From Trissonchulus latispiculum (taxonomy: Eukaryota; Nematoda; Enoplea; Enoplida; Ironidae): a DNA stretch of 64,000 bases. Of the stretch, positions 10,249-20,888 are shown one piece after another. A program made the translations under genes and the position numbers. The stretch is taken from positions 116,200-180,199 of the forward strand of contig JASAND010027672.1 of the NCBI GenBank assembly GCA_030248195.1, read 5' to 3'. How positions within the stretch are numbered: position 1 is the first letter of the stretch; each line of letters starts with the position of its first letter. The notes below the pieces were generated by a model. That model had not been told where the DNA came from, did no database searches, and was given only the letters and a program-made list of their open reading frames with translations.

Positions 10249-10747
10249 CCCTTTAATGCCGGTAAGGGCTATATGGCCCAAGTGGCGATTTTCGTTATGT
10301 TATTTTTGGGACAGGGTCCAGTTGTCGGTTGGTAGTCTGGAAATTTGCTCCTTTGTTCTTCAACGCGTCCACCCTATTTTCAGAAAATATTTCCACACCT
10401 GCTTGAAAAATCGAGTTTCTATACCATTCCGAAGGCAATGAAAATTTTGATGATTTCAAGCCCTGTTCGAGCAATGCATTCAAACGAATCCTAGAAATCA
10501 ATTAGTTGATTTTCTGCAATGGAACTTTATCAAAAATTCGCACATTTTCCGACTTTGACGGCTTCTAACTTTTTCTGGGTGCATCGGGGACCCTTCATTG
10601 CTTACATACGAAATGTAGAGCAATCAATTCTCTATCGATTGGTCGTAGTCCCATCTCTCTACGTGCTCTCAGTAAAAAATGGCAGCCAAAAATGTGAAAT
10701 CGGTCATTTTCAGCCGTTAGTCCAGAGAAAATTCAGGCATTAAAGGA
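10249..10747. mobile_element. piggyBac-like MITE, 499 bp, TTAA target duplication
   Basis: The element reads TTAA|CCCTTTAATGCC at the left (TTAA 10245-10248) and GGCATTAAAGGA|TTAA at the right (TTAA 10748-10751). TTAA duplication and a CCCTTT start are typical of piggyBac-group termini. The paralogous block C reads CAAATTTTAAAGTTTTTC at the same place (about 47143-47160), which is the empty site with a single TTAA. No transposase frame. Insertion after the B/C duplication is the simplest reading. Confidence 0.85.
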
Positions 10748-10751
10748 TTAA

Positions 10752-11239
10752 AATTTTTCAAAATTCTTCGCATTAGAAAATCTAATTGAAGCTTCCAGGA
10801 GTTGTCCAAGTTGTAATAAATACCACTAACTATTGTTTGACACAGTTTTGTATGTCGTCGGCATTTATTTGTCTTTTTTCATTTGTTTTCTGTATATTTT
10901 TGCACAGTTTGAGTGGGGATGAATCATGTTGCATGTTGCATGAACACAAGGTACATTCCCTAATAAAGTCCAGAATTTTTAAGAAGTCGGCCTGGCCCTA
11001 GGTAGAACAGTGAGAAATTACAGAGTAAGCCATTGCTGGAGTTCTGAATTAATAGTTACTACCTAATTATTTAAGTTTAAAGGAATGAATTATTAATTTA
11101 TTAATTTACTATTTATTGTTAATTAATTATTAATTAATTAGTATTAAATAATGAATTAATTATAATTACTATTGTCGCTACTTCGCTAGTTATTCAACAT
11201 ATCCTCGTTAACACCCCGTCTAATGTCCAGATTGGCTAG
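10752..11239. repeat. Block B continuation, AT-rich
   Basis: Collinear with 47153-47640. Includes (ATTA)n-rich sequence at 11090-11165. No gene. Confidence 0.7.
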
Positions 11240-11360
11240 AATTTTACAGTGCTGTTGCAAATGGTCAAAACTTAAAGTTGTCCAATTGGGCTCATAACGA
11301 TTATAATTAAATTGCTCTCGTTGAGTACCGAAAAAGTTGTTTTAGGGCCGAAGTACTAAT
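11240..11360 (+). repeat. Integrase-element 5' unit, copy 1
   Basis: Shares TGCTGTTGCAAATGGTCAAA, TTGTCCAATTGGGCTCATAA and GAAAAAGTTGTTTTAGG with 36490-36610, 44150-44330 and 47650-47760. In three of the four places it lies a few hundred bases upstream of an integrase remnant. Confidence 0.75.
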
Positions 11361-11489
11361 AAGTAATAAAATTTGTTTATATATAAACGATGAATACTTC
11401 AATAGATAGGCCTCGCCCATGGGGTACACCCAGGGGTATATATCTATACTTATATTGTTTATATATATATATTGGTTTTTCTTTTGCAG

Positions 11490-12105
11490 GTGAGCTTCAG
11501 TATAAACCGAAACGGAAAATATATCCCTCGACGTGTCATAATGACCGCACTCGATCGAACCGAATGGTCATATTTTGGTTGACGAAGTTCACAAACATCT
11601 TGGTCTCCTTGGAAGAGACCGAACCTATGGAGCTTTGAAAGAAGCTTATTACTGGGAAGGGATGATTAAGAGCGTTGAGAAGAATCTCCAATCCTGCCTT
11701 CGTTGCCAGACGCAAAACCCGTTCGTGTTGGTTATGTTAAAATCAAGCAAGAGTTGTACACAATAGCAATAAAAGCAGCCTGGAATCATATCGAAGTTGA
11801 CTCAAATGCAATGATAGAAAGCCTGAATGGGATTTGTTATTTGGTAACTTCATTGGATGTGTTCACTAAGTGGCCAGAGACGGTACCTCTTCCTAAATGG
11901 AGCTGTAACTGTCTCCCTGGCCTAATGTATCGCAATTTTCTTTATATAGGTTTCCCGAAGACCAGGGTCATGAATTCGTCAACAGAACACTAACTGAATT
12001 GCTCGAGATTAGCAAAGTGGAAATGCGGATTTCAACAGCCTACCGCCCTCAAAGCCAGGGATCCGTTCAGAAGATTAATCATGCGATGCTGCAATTGCTA
12101 AATAT
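11490..12105 (+). pseudogene. Integrase remnant 1 (Ty3/Ginger-type, H2C2 + DDE core)
   Basis: Begins directly after an intron-like acceptor TTTTCTTTTGCAG. In shifting frames it encodes a zinc-finger part (VHKHLGLLGRDRTY ... CLRCQ), then the start of an integrase core (HIEVDSNAM, LDVFTKWPETVPLPKWS) and the word SQGSVQKINHAML. The frame is broken between the zinc finger and the core, and the segment around the second catalytic Asp is damaged (GFPKTRVMNSST). It stops at about 12105 in low-complexity AAATTGCTAAATATTG words. The HPQSQG-type motif points to Ginger/KRBA2-like as well as Ty3 integrases. The third catalytic position is Gln, not Glu. Paralogue of 48254-48975. Confidence 0.75.
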
Positions 12106-12204
12106 ATTGTAAAATTGCTAAATATTGCAAAATAACTGCAAATTGCTAACATATTGCTAAATTGCTTTTCCACTTTTACTAGAAATGGCATAAAAGTCAC
12201 TAAA

Positions 12205-13795
12205 AATGGCGTTTTTCGGCCTCGGGGTGGTACCCATATATAGTAAATCGGGGTCGCTGAAAACGATGAGCATACTGCCGATACCGCCCGAAGTGACCAC
12301 TGGTCAGCATGGCTCCCGTGGTTCCTCGCCCAGGGTCAAAGTTGGGAAAACTCACTCTAAACAGCGTTTTCCGGCGTTTTGGTTCGGGGCATATATAGTA
12401 AATCGACTACGCTCGTTTCAATGGGCATATCGCCGAAGCCGACGGAAGTGACCACTGGTCACTATAGCCCATGGGGCCTATTGAACACTGGTCAAAGGGC
12501 CTAAAACTGCGTTTTTCGGCGTTTTGGTCGGGGACAAATAGTAAATCGACTACGCTCGTTTCAATGGGCATATCGCCGAAGCCGACGGAAGTGACCTCTG
12601 GTCACTACAGCCCATGGGGCCTATTGACCACTGGTCAAAGGGCCTAAAACTGCGTTTTTCGGCGTTTTGGTCGGGGACATATAGTAAATCGACTACGCTC
12701 GTTTCAATGGGCATATCGCCGAAACCGACGGAAGTGACCACTGGTCACTACAGCCTATGGGGCCTATTGACCACTGGTCAAACTGCCTAAAACTGCGTTT
12801 TTCGGCGTTTTGGTCGGGGGCATATATAGTAAATCCACTACGCTCGTCTCAATGGGCATATCGCCGAAACCGACGGAAGTGACCACTGGTCACTACAGCC
12901 TATGGGGCCTATTGACCACTGGTCAAACGGCCTAAAACTGCGTTTTTCGGCGTTTTGGTCGGAGGCTTATATAGTAAATCGACTCCGCTCGTTTCAATGG
13001 GCATATCGCCGAAACCGACGAAAGTGACTACTGGTCACTACTCACTACGGCCTTGGGGCCCTATTGACCACTGGTCAAATAGCCTAAAATAGCGTTTTTC
13101 GGCGTTTTGGTGGGGGGCATATGTAGTAAATCGACTACGCTCGTTTCAATGAGCATATTGCCGAAACCGATGGAAGTGACCGCTGGTCACTACAGCCCAT
13201 GGGGCCTATTGACCTCCGGTCAAAGGGCCTAAAACTGCGTTTTTCGGCGTTTTGGTCGGGGACATATAGTAAATCGACTACGCTCGTTTTAATGGGCATA
13301 TCGCCGAAACCGACGGAAGTGACCACTGGTCACTACAGCCTATGGGGCCTATTGACCACTGGTCAAACTGCCTAAAACTGCGTTTTTTTCGTTATGGCTG
13401 GGGGCATATGTAGTAAATCGACTACGCTCGTTTCAATGAGCATATTGCCGAAACCGATGGAAGTGACCACTGGTCACTACGGCCTTGGGGCCGTATTGAC
13501 CACTGGTCAAATGGCCTAAAACATTGTTTTTCAGCGTTTTGGTGGGGGGCTAAATCGACTACGCTCGTTTCAATGAGTATATTGCCGAAACCGATGTAAG
13601 TGACGATTGGTCACTATGGCCTCGGGGCCCTTATTGACCACTGGAAAAATGGCCTAAAACAGCGTTTGTAGGCGTTTTGGTTGGGAGCACATGTAGTATA
13701 TCGACTACGCTCGTTTCAATGAGCATGTTGCCGAAATTGATGGAAGTGATCACTGGTCACTACGGCCTACTGACCACCGGAAACGCATCCAGCAT
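12205..13795. repeat. Satellite array, about 11 monomers of 143-146 bp
   Basis: The word GACTACGCTCGTTTCAATG recurs at about 12405, 12548, 12691, 12835, 12981, 13132, 13275, 13419, 13547 and 13702. The first unit (12205-12360) and the last are the most diverged. Each monomer carries two short dyads, GTGACCACTGGTCAC and TTGACCACTGGTCAA, separated by a variable GCCTATGGGGCC segment. The frames on both strands within it are repeat artefacts. Confidence 0.95.
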
Positions 13796-14051
13796 TACCC
13801 GGAAAATTAAGTTATGCCGTCTAATTAAACTACATAGTTAAGCTCAACAAGAAAAATTATGAAAATTTCGCTTTCTGATTTTTCCACTGCAAAATTGGTA
13901 CCAAAGGGGGATCCACTTTTTTGATGGGGAATTTCGTTCATAGAGGCCTCCTCTTGCCGATTCTCCCTCGGCCTCCACATACGAGCTAATCTTAAGGCCA
14001 ATGTTTAACAACATTGGAATATTGTCAGAGAATCTTTAAAGTGCTAAGAGG
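13796..14051. other. Spacer, nothing recognised
   Basis: AT-rich link between the satellite and the foldback element. Confidence 0.5.
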
Positions 14052-14860
14052 ACAAGAAAGTAAAATGCTCCTCCGGAGCATGGAAAAGTAATATGGGTGG
14101 CTAGGGTGAGGTTGCGAAATCAAGAGAGGACTAGTTTTGAAAATGCTTAATATGGGGCTAGGTTCTGAAAGAAAGGAGGACTAGGTTGTGGGCGAACTAA
14201 TATGGGCACAGCGTCGCCGAACAACCCATATTCGCGGGCATGCACGCTTCGCTTCAGCGTTTGTCACATATATATAGAACGGTCAAAATTAGAGTGAAAA
14301 ATGTTGAATAGGTAATCTGCAAGATATAGTAGTTGTTTGCCTGTGCAGTTTTAGGCTAGCTATGTACCTTAAATTTAGTTGGACTATGGCAAGTATCGGA
14401 CAGAAACATAGGGATGTGGTGGTAAAACTATTGGTTCAATCCGGCAGGGTTGCAGTCAAGGACAATCGCTATAAAATTATTCTTTAAATATGCTGTCTGT
14501 ATAAATGCATAAAATGAACAGTAAGCTTAGACTTTCTTTAAGGAAAAGTCTGACTATATGATACGAATATGGAAGTACGAATATGCGGATATAGATTATA
14601 TCATCTAATTTAGAATCTGGGGCTATAATTTATAGTCTAGAAATTGATATAGATGATTGTATAATTTTTACAGCCCGCGAATATGGGTTGTTCGGCGACG
14701 CTGTGCCCATATTAGTTCGCCCACAACCTAGTCCTCCTTTCTTTCAGAACCTAGCCCCATATTAAGCATTTTCAAAACTAGTCCTCTCTTGATTTCGCAA
14801 CCTCACCCTAGCCACCCATATTACTTTTCCATGCTCCGGAGGAGCATTTTACTTTCTTGT
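14052..14860. mobile_element. Foldback element with identical 188-bp arms
   Basis: The left arm 14052-14239 and right arm 14673-14860 are exact reverse complements over all 188 bases by direct reading. They begin ACAAGAAAGTAAAATG and carry a subterminal dyad ATGCTCCTCCGGAGCAT. The 433-bp spacer has no gene. Flanks show no clear target duplication. Identity of the arms implies recent origin or ongoing correction. Confidence 0.9.
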
Positions 14861-15359
14861 ATATGTATATATATACGTATACATGAGTACAGTATTTATA
14901 AATGAGATGCGTAAGAGAACCGTATATATCTATTTGCCATCCGTTCATCCTGATGATTAGGGATGACAAATAGAGCTTTGCTGCAGGGGCTTCTCTTTTA
15001 ATGGAGGAACGTGGCATGCCTGAAAGCATATATGTATAGTCAACGCTATGCATGTATGCAAGCCATTCATTCATTATCTTTTCTGGCGCTTTCCCCGCCT
15101 TTATTTATGAAAAAAAATCGTTTTATACAATGACAAGTCATAGGGCCGACTTCAAGAGGAACTATATATATACGCTACCAGCAAGAAAGCCCTTCCAGCT
15201 CGTAAGCGTACTACACGATCTACAGTAGATTCTAAACAGTATAAAATCCGCCATGCCATATATAAGAAATGAGGTGGGTCCCCCCCCCCCAAATAAAAGA
15301 GAGAAAGAGTGCGAGTTTTGCTTAATTTTAGCAACAATAAGGATAGAGCACGCACAAGA
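14861..15359. other. No gene recognised
   Basis: Includes an ATATGTATA tract (14860-14885) and a run of Cs (15280-15290). On the minus strand the last part (15152-15359) lies just 3' of the LINE stop codon and could be its 3' untranslated tail. Confidence 0.45.
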
Positions 15360-15662
15360 CTAAGTCTCTCGTAAGGCGCGCCCTTGAAGAAATGATGTAA
15401 CAACATTGCAGGTTGCTAATGAATTTTTGAACTGGTTGACACTGGGTGAATTAACAACATCACCAGGCAAGGAATTCCAAACATTTACAACTCGGTTTGA
15501 AAAGAAAGACATAGTTTTAAGTTTAGGATAGCGTTTAGGGTAAAGCTTCCGATCATGCCCTCAGTACCAGCATATTGAGAATACTCAAAGAAACGGTCAA
15601 AGTCAATACATATTTCATTGTTAACAATTTTATATACCAGTATTAAATCAGCATACAACACT
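15360..15662 (-). pseudogene. C-terminal reverse-transcriptase tail of a CR1/Jockey-like LINE
   Basis: On the minus strand the sequence encodes ADLILVYKIVNNE, DFDRFFEY and, after a one-base frameshift near 15550, HDRKLYPKRYPKL, MSFFSNRVVNVWNSLPGDVV and SPSVNQFKNSL, ending at a TAG (15360-15362). The order DLI-VYKI ... FF ... NRVVNVWNSLP ... V-SVN-FK is the familiar end of the reverse transcriptase of CR1/Jockey-group non-LTR elements. Everything upstream in the LINE is missing. The next element (15659-16061) abuts it, so the LINE was cut there. Confidence 0.75.
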
Positions 15663-16061
15663 GGCGGATCCAGGATTTCGTGACGGGGGGGGCGGTAAAA
15701 ATTTTCCAGCGGGGGGTCTGGGGGCGGAGCCCCCCAGAAGTTGAAGAAATTTTTTGTTTTTGCAATAAAATCGGTCTTCGGATCTTTAATTCTTTTTATG
15801 CTGAATAACTGAACAAATTTGTTAAATTTCTGGACATTTTATGGCAAAAATGGTAATTTTCTCCGAAAAATCGGATGCATTTCAAGATTTTTCCTCACAG
15901 ATACAATAAATATGCGGTTAAAAAGTAGAAAATTCGCGCCGAAGGCGCGAAATTTTTTGGTTTTTTGCCCTTTTTCCTCTTTCTCTCCTTAATTTTTCCT
16001 ACCTTCGAATCGCGACGGGGGGGCGGCCCCCCCCCCCCGCCCCCCCCTGGATCCGCCCCTG
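15659..16061. mobile_element. MITE with CA(C/G)(T/G)GGCGGATCCAGG termini
   Basis: The left end CACTGGCGGATCCAGG and right end CCTGGATCCGCCCCTG are inverted repeats, followed inward by long G and C runs and a small dyad TTCGCGCCGAAGGCGCGAA. Termini of this GGCGGATCCAGG type are common in animal non-autonomous DNA transposons. The flanking 8-mers do not match, so the target duplication has decayed or the boundaries were trimmed. Confidence 0.65.
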
Positions 16062-16429
16062 TCCGATGCTAGTGATAATGCACTGAAGAAACAACTTAGT
16101 GTCCTGTTTTAGCCCATGCACTGAACGCTAAGTTTTGTCCGCAACCTATTATATACTATATGCTGCTTTTGTGCGAAAATATCTACAGTGAAATTAGGTG
16201 ACGACAAGACAACTTGATAGACGAAATCAGAAATACAAAGGTTTTCTTTGGGATGTAGGGAAGACTGAATTGTTTAAAAGTAAAATGCAAAGAGAAAAGA
16301 ACAGGCCAGAAATTAAGGCGAGGAATTGTCAGAAATTGCCATTATAGTACCAGGGATAGTGGTAATGTTACACAGGTTTGGCTCCAGGATCAAATCCCCG
16401 ACCGCCTCTTATCTCAATAGCCCTCTTAA
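16062..16429. other. No gene recognised
   Basis: Unique-looking sequence. A short frame at 16378-16587 runs into the next element and is not considered coding. Confidence 0.5.
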
Positions 16430-17538
16430 GAGGGGGGGGGCTACTAAAAACTAAAATCGACTTGCCCCGACTTTGTCCGATTGGCCTACTGTTTGGCGAA
16501 GATATAGAGCATGGGTGTGGTCAAAAAATATCGGGTACTGAATTCTATGCTGTCTTCCAGCCATGTGCAGCTGTCGCGTTTATGTGACCGACCCCTTTTT
16601 TCACAACTACCAACATAATTAATTAAAAATCTCTGCAGGCTGCAAGACCCTAGCTTCAATGCTAGCATTTGCCAATATGATTTGGCACGTGTACCCCTAT
16701 CTGCATCTCAGGGAATTACTCTCCAAACTTGAAGTTTCGGCAAAAATTTAAAAATTTTATGCTAACGAAAGGAAAATTTTATTACTGGTGCGAGCTATAA
16801 GGCTGTAATTTGGCATAAGAGGAGGCCCTATGGGAGTACTCATTTGTGCCAGATGGCAAGAAATTCTGCCGCGTAAAAAAAGTTTTATGTAAACTTTAAT
16901 CTTCAAAAATTGCCGAAACCGCCATTTTCAGTCTGTCGGATCCTGTATAGAAGCTTTCTGCAGCCATAGAAGTTGCAACCCGTCACTAATCGAGCAGAAA
17001 TCTTTTGTGTGTGTGTTTTCGACCACACTGAGTTCAAGCAAACTAAAAAATTTTAATTTCAAAAAATTTGTTTTTTCGATTTCTCAGGTACCATTGCCCA
17101 AAAAGGCGTTTTTGGCATTTTCTGAAGATTAAAGTTGACATAAAAAATTTTTCATGCGGCAAAATTTTTTGCCTTTTGGCAGAAATGAGTACTCCTATAG
17201 GGCCTCTGTATATGCCAAATTACAGCCCTATAGCTCGCACCAGTAATAAAATTTTCACTAGCATTTTTCTGAAGGTTGGGGGGATATGTGCCAAATCATA
17301 TTGGCAAATGACAACCTTGAAGCTAGGGTCTTGCAGCCTGCAGAGATTTTTAATTAATTATGTTGGTAGTTGCGAAAAAGGGGGGGGGGTCGGGCACATA
17401 AACGCGACGGCTGCACATGGCTGGAAGGCAGCTAAAGTCTCAATACCCGATATTTTTGACCACACTCATGCTCTATATCCTCGCCAAAAAGTAGGCCAAT
17501 CGGACAAAGTCGGGGCAAACCTTTAGTCGCCCCCCCCC
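16430..17538. mobile_element. Palindromic TTAA-flanked element, family epsilon
   Basis: TTAA at 16426-16429 and 17539-17542 flank termini GAGGGGGGGGGCTACTAAA and TTTAGTCGCCCCCCCC. The two halves (about 16430-16910 and 17110-17538) are imperfect inverted repeats, sharing ATCGACTTGCCCCGACTTTG, GACCCTAGCTTCAA and GAGTACTC words. The central part (GTCGGATCCTGT, TTTTCGACCACACTGAG) recurs at 57112-57300. Frames across it differ between arms and are not genes. Confidence 0.8.
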
Positions 17539-17542
17539 TTAA

Positions 17543-17740
17543 GGTGGTGATTCCTTTTGGGCACATATTGTTGATTGACAGCTCAAACCAAGATGAAGTT
17601 TGATGATATTTTTCAAAATATATAAGTTCATTTGGTGTTCTAACACCCTCCGCGCAATCCCAATTTGAAAATCCGAGATTTCCGGTGCTGCTATCATAAA
17701 AAATGTAGTTTTTGCAAACACCAATTTTTTTGTACGATTA
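17543..17740 (+). mobile_element. Alpha-family fragment
   Basis: Starts TTAA|GGTGGTGATTCCTTTTGGGC and matches the opposite end of alpha from that at 7508 (TTCTAACACCCTCCGCGCAATCC, described as a motif at 17637-17659). It breaks off at about 17740. It shares its TTAA with the epsilon element, so one inserted next to the other. Confidence 0.7.
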
Positions 17741-20544
17741 AAAATCTACAAGTTTCAAGCATTTCGTGGCATACTACATATTCAAATGTCTATATACATT
17801 GGCTTCTTTTTACTTTCAATAGGTAATGCATTACTTCCACTTGGAATTTATTAAAGCTCAGGTCTCCAGAAATCTGTCCCCATGATTGTACTCCTCATGG
17901 ATTATATGATGCCGGTTTTTAAGCTGAAGGTAGTTTCAGCACCTACTACTCATTGTTTCTCTAATTTGAAAAATGATTTTAATATCGCCTTATAACAACA
18001 GCAAAAAATAGGCGCAAATAAGATACGAAACACTAAGCCAACATATCGAAGGCAAGATGTATGTCTGATCCACACTTAAGTACATGCCACTAAAACAATA
18101 GCTTAACAGATACTGCATGTCAAGCTGCAAACAAACAACAGCGTCTGTTGGAAAGGACAAGGATTAAGAATCACAACAAATTTCAGACGGACAAAGTTAC
18201 AAACGCACTTATTTATGGTGGTGATTAGGAGGTTACACAGAGATCAACTGAATCATGCAATGCAATTTTGGCAAGTCCATATCGTTGAGATGAGATGAGA
18301 ATGAAATCACCAAAATATAGTGAGGTGTCCTCAACCACGAAAATCAACATCCAGGTCCAGCATCAACTAGTATGGTGCTATATGTAGCAGTTGCAAAATG
18401 TCAGAAAAAACTTGTTCCCTTTTTATTAGACATTAGACGAATTACCCAAACACAAAACCTTTTATGTGCTAATAATACGTCTAAATTGAGCAAGTATATA
18501 GAAGAACCTAAGAACCAGTGCTCAACGTATCAATCAATAATCGACGGCAGATCATGCATCTGGCACCGAAAATTACCATATGATCCTGCCAGCATGAAAA
18601 GGATAAAGGGAATTTTATATGCTCGTATTTCTTTTCGTTATCTTTTTCTTTTTTGCTTCGTGCTTTGAATTTGAATTTGAATTTCTTCAATTAGGAATAA
18701 TTGTTTCCCCAGACAAAACTTTCCACATGGCTCACCTAAAAATTCTTTGTCTTCGAAATTCAACATTGCGTATTAGTAGACTGTTAAACTTTAGTGTGCA
18801 ATTTACAGTGGCTTCGAAAGGCGTAAATCCAAGCCATGATAATAGGTTTAATTCCCAAATCAACTCCGCGTGCACAATGGAGTTATTAGACAAAATTCAA
18901 TAACACGAACTAAAGTTCATCCATTATATTCTTTTGTATATATCTTTTTATATGATTCTTCGTTTCATCGGTGGTTATGCTTATAAGCAAAGAGAGATAA
19001 GTGACAGGGCAGGCGGGTCTGTCCCCCCCAAGACGGAGCGCTAAGACTCTGCACAGGGAGCGGGATTCTTTGGAGAATATTCAATTCACGCCACGGAACG
19101 TAGTTACTGCAAATGTTGAATTTCATTTCTTAATCTGTTTTGAATTCGCGTAAGCTCTGTCTTCTGTGAAGTTAATTATCGGTACATTCTAGCGTCGTGC
19201 AATTCCTACGTTCTTTATAAGTGGCTTAGAGGGCAATTTTGCATGCAATCGCTATGCAATCGCTTTTACTCAATTTCTTGAAGATATTCTTTCAAAATCA
19301 AGACTCAATTTAGTGTATGTTGCTATATTTATTTGGATCTCAATCTACCGCGCACTTTGCAAGCAAAGAACGCTTATTTTTAGTTTTCTCTATATTTCAC
19401 TCGGTCACTAAAACGATAAACACTCTTTACAGAACAGGCTGATACTTTTTGGTGCCAATCTATGATGTATGCATTTGTCCCGACAGACTTCATTAAGTTT
19501 TTTACAATAGTCATCTAGCAGTATCAACAGTACTTTGCTCTGGGGCCAAGAATGCCCAAAGCATGAGTGGATAACAATATCAGTAACTTCAACATTTCAA
19601 TTTCAGTGAATTTCAATTCTGTATTGCAATACGCAGCTGTACGCGATGCGAGCAAAATCAGCTCTACAAGCCAAGTTACAATGAGCAGATCACGCAAATC
19701 CAAAAACATACACGTGTCGACATGCCTTCTAAATTGATCTAGCGACAATGTTTATCTGATTCTGTTGTGATAAGAAACCGATGCGAATAGCATTGACATA
19801 CCGGACTACATTGAGCTAGCCCATCCAAAATTAAGCCGTTCAATATGGGAAACGAAACACACTACTTCTTGTCGGAAAGCTAAGTCAAAATGGTACTATG
19901 CAATTTTTACCCTAAAGCTTGTGCATTTCAGTCATCAAGTTTTCAGCTTTCAACAACAGTCCATTGCTCTGAGCACACAGGTGTTCAAAGTATAAATATA
20001 CTCTGAGTTTTTAGCAATACCTGTAGCTCAATGCTTATGTCAATTCGTACTTCTGTGGAACGCATGAACCACTCCAGTTGATGCTATATGGCTTATGAGT
20101 AGGGTCTGCTCAACAGTTGCTTCAATTTATTCTTCATTGCATTTAATGCGCATTAGAACTAACCAAAGTATTATAATTAAGTCGGTGCCAATACGCAAGC
20201 ATCTAACCACCCTTTCCTGATGATAGAAACATTTTAGCAAACTATTATTTATTCACGTCTCCTACTCGAAGGTTTTGGCAAGTAGGAATATAACCACAAA
20301 ATGAACTTCAAAATTTTTATGTATACTTATATTTCAAGAAGTTTATTATTGCGTAAATTTTTACCGATAGTTTCCATTTTACCTTGTAGACATAAAAGAC
20401 ATTGTGTTAAGCAACATCTAATTTTAGCAATCATCTTTTTCCATTAAGGGTAGACCTGTGGAAGTACTTCAATTTATTATTTTGCATGAGAAAACCTTTC
20501 CGTCTTCATGGCTTTAAAGTTCATACGGTTATTTTGGTTACATC
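17741..20544. other. 2.8 kb without a recognised gene
   Basis: Frames at 18372-18668 (98 codons), 18619-18903 and 19524-19748 (minus) show no family motif. A (TTGAAT)3 run at 18664-18685, preceded by a T-rich stretch, could be the microsatellite tail of a LINE, but no LINE coding part was found upstream. Confidence 0.45.
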
Positions 20545-20888
20545 AAGAGTACATAATAACTAAGAGTGTGACAAGCGTCAAGCTCTTAGTTATTAGGCTT
20601 GGGACATCATCTGCACGATAACGGCTGACCCCCCCCCCACAAATCAGACCCATCACTTCAAAGAAATTTGCACGCTATGTTTTAAAGCTCGAAAACACAA
20701 CTATATAGTCAGTTGGTTCAATGTGCGTCTGTTGCGAGCTTCAGCATACAAACATAGCGTGCAAATTTCTTTGATGTGATGGGTCTGATTTGTGGGGGGG
20801 GGGTCAGCCGTTATCGTGCAGATGATGTCCCAAGCCTAATAACTAAGAGCTTGACGCTTGTCACACTCTTAGTTATTATGTACTCTTG
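20545..20888. mobile_element. CAAGAGTAC-family palindromic MITE, 344 bp
   Basis: Termini CAAGAGTACATAATAACTAAG and its reverse complement are followed by a second dyad (GTGTGACAAGCGTCA), then GATAACGGCTGACC with a C-run, then CACAAATCAGACCCATCACT. The two halves pair almost end to end, with a loop of about 40 bp near 20700-20740. Flanking 7-mers GTTACAT (left) and GCTACAT (right) fit a 7-bp target duplication with one change. No coding capacity. Confidence 0.9.

Noticed and set aside
9857..10441. Collagen-like Gly/Pro frames on both strands
   Set aside because: They translate the GGCCCGG repeat tract, differ between blocks B and C, and have no start or splice support. The frames at 51429-52214 and 62458-62927 are the same artefact.
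12205..13795. CRISPR-like periodic array
   Set aside because: The whole monomer is repeated (about 145 bp) with no unique spacers, and the context is eukaryotic. It is a satellite.
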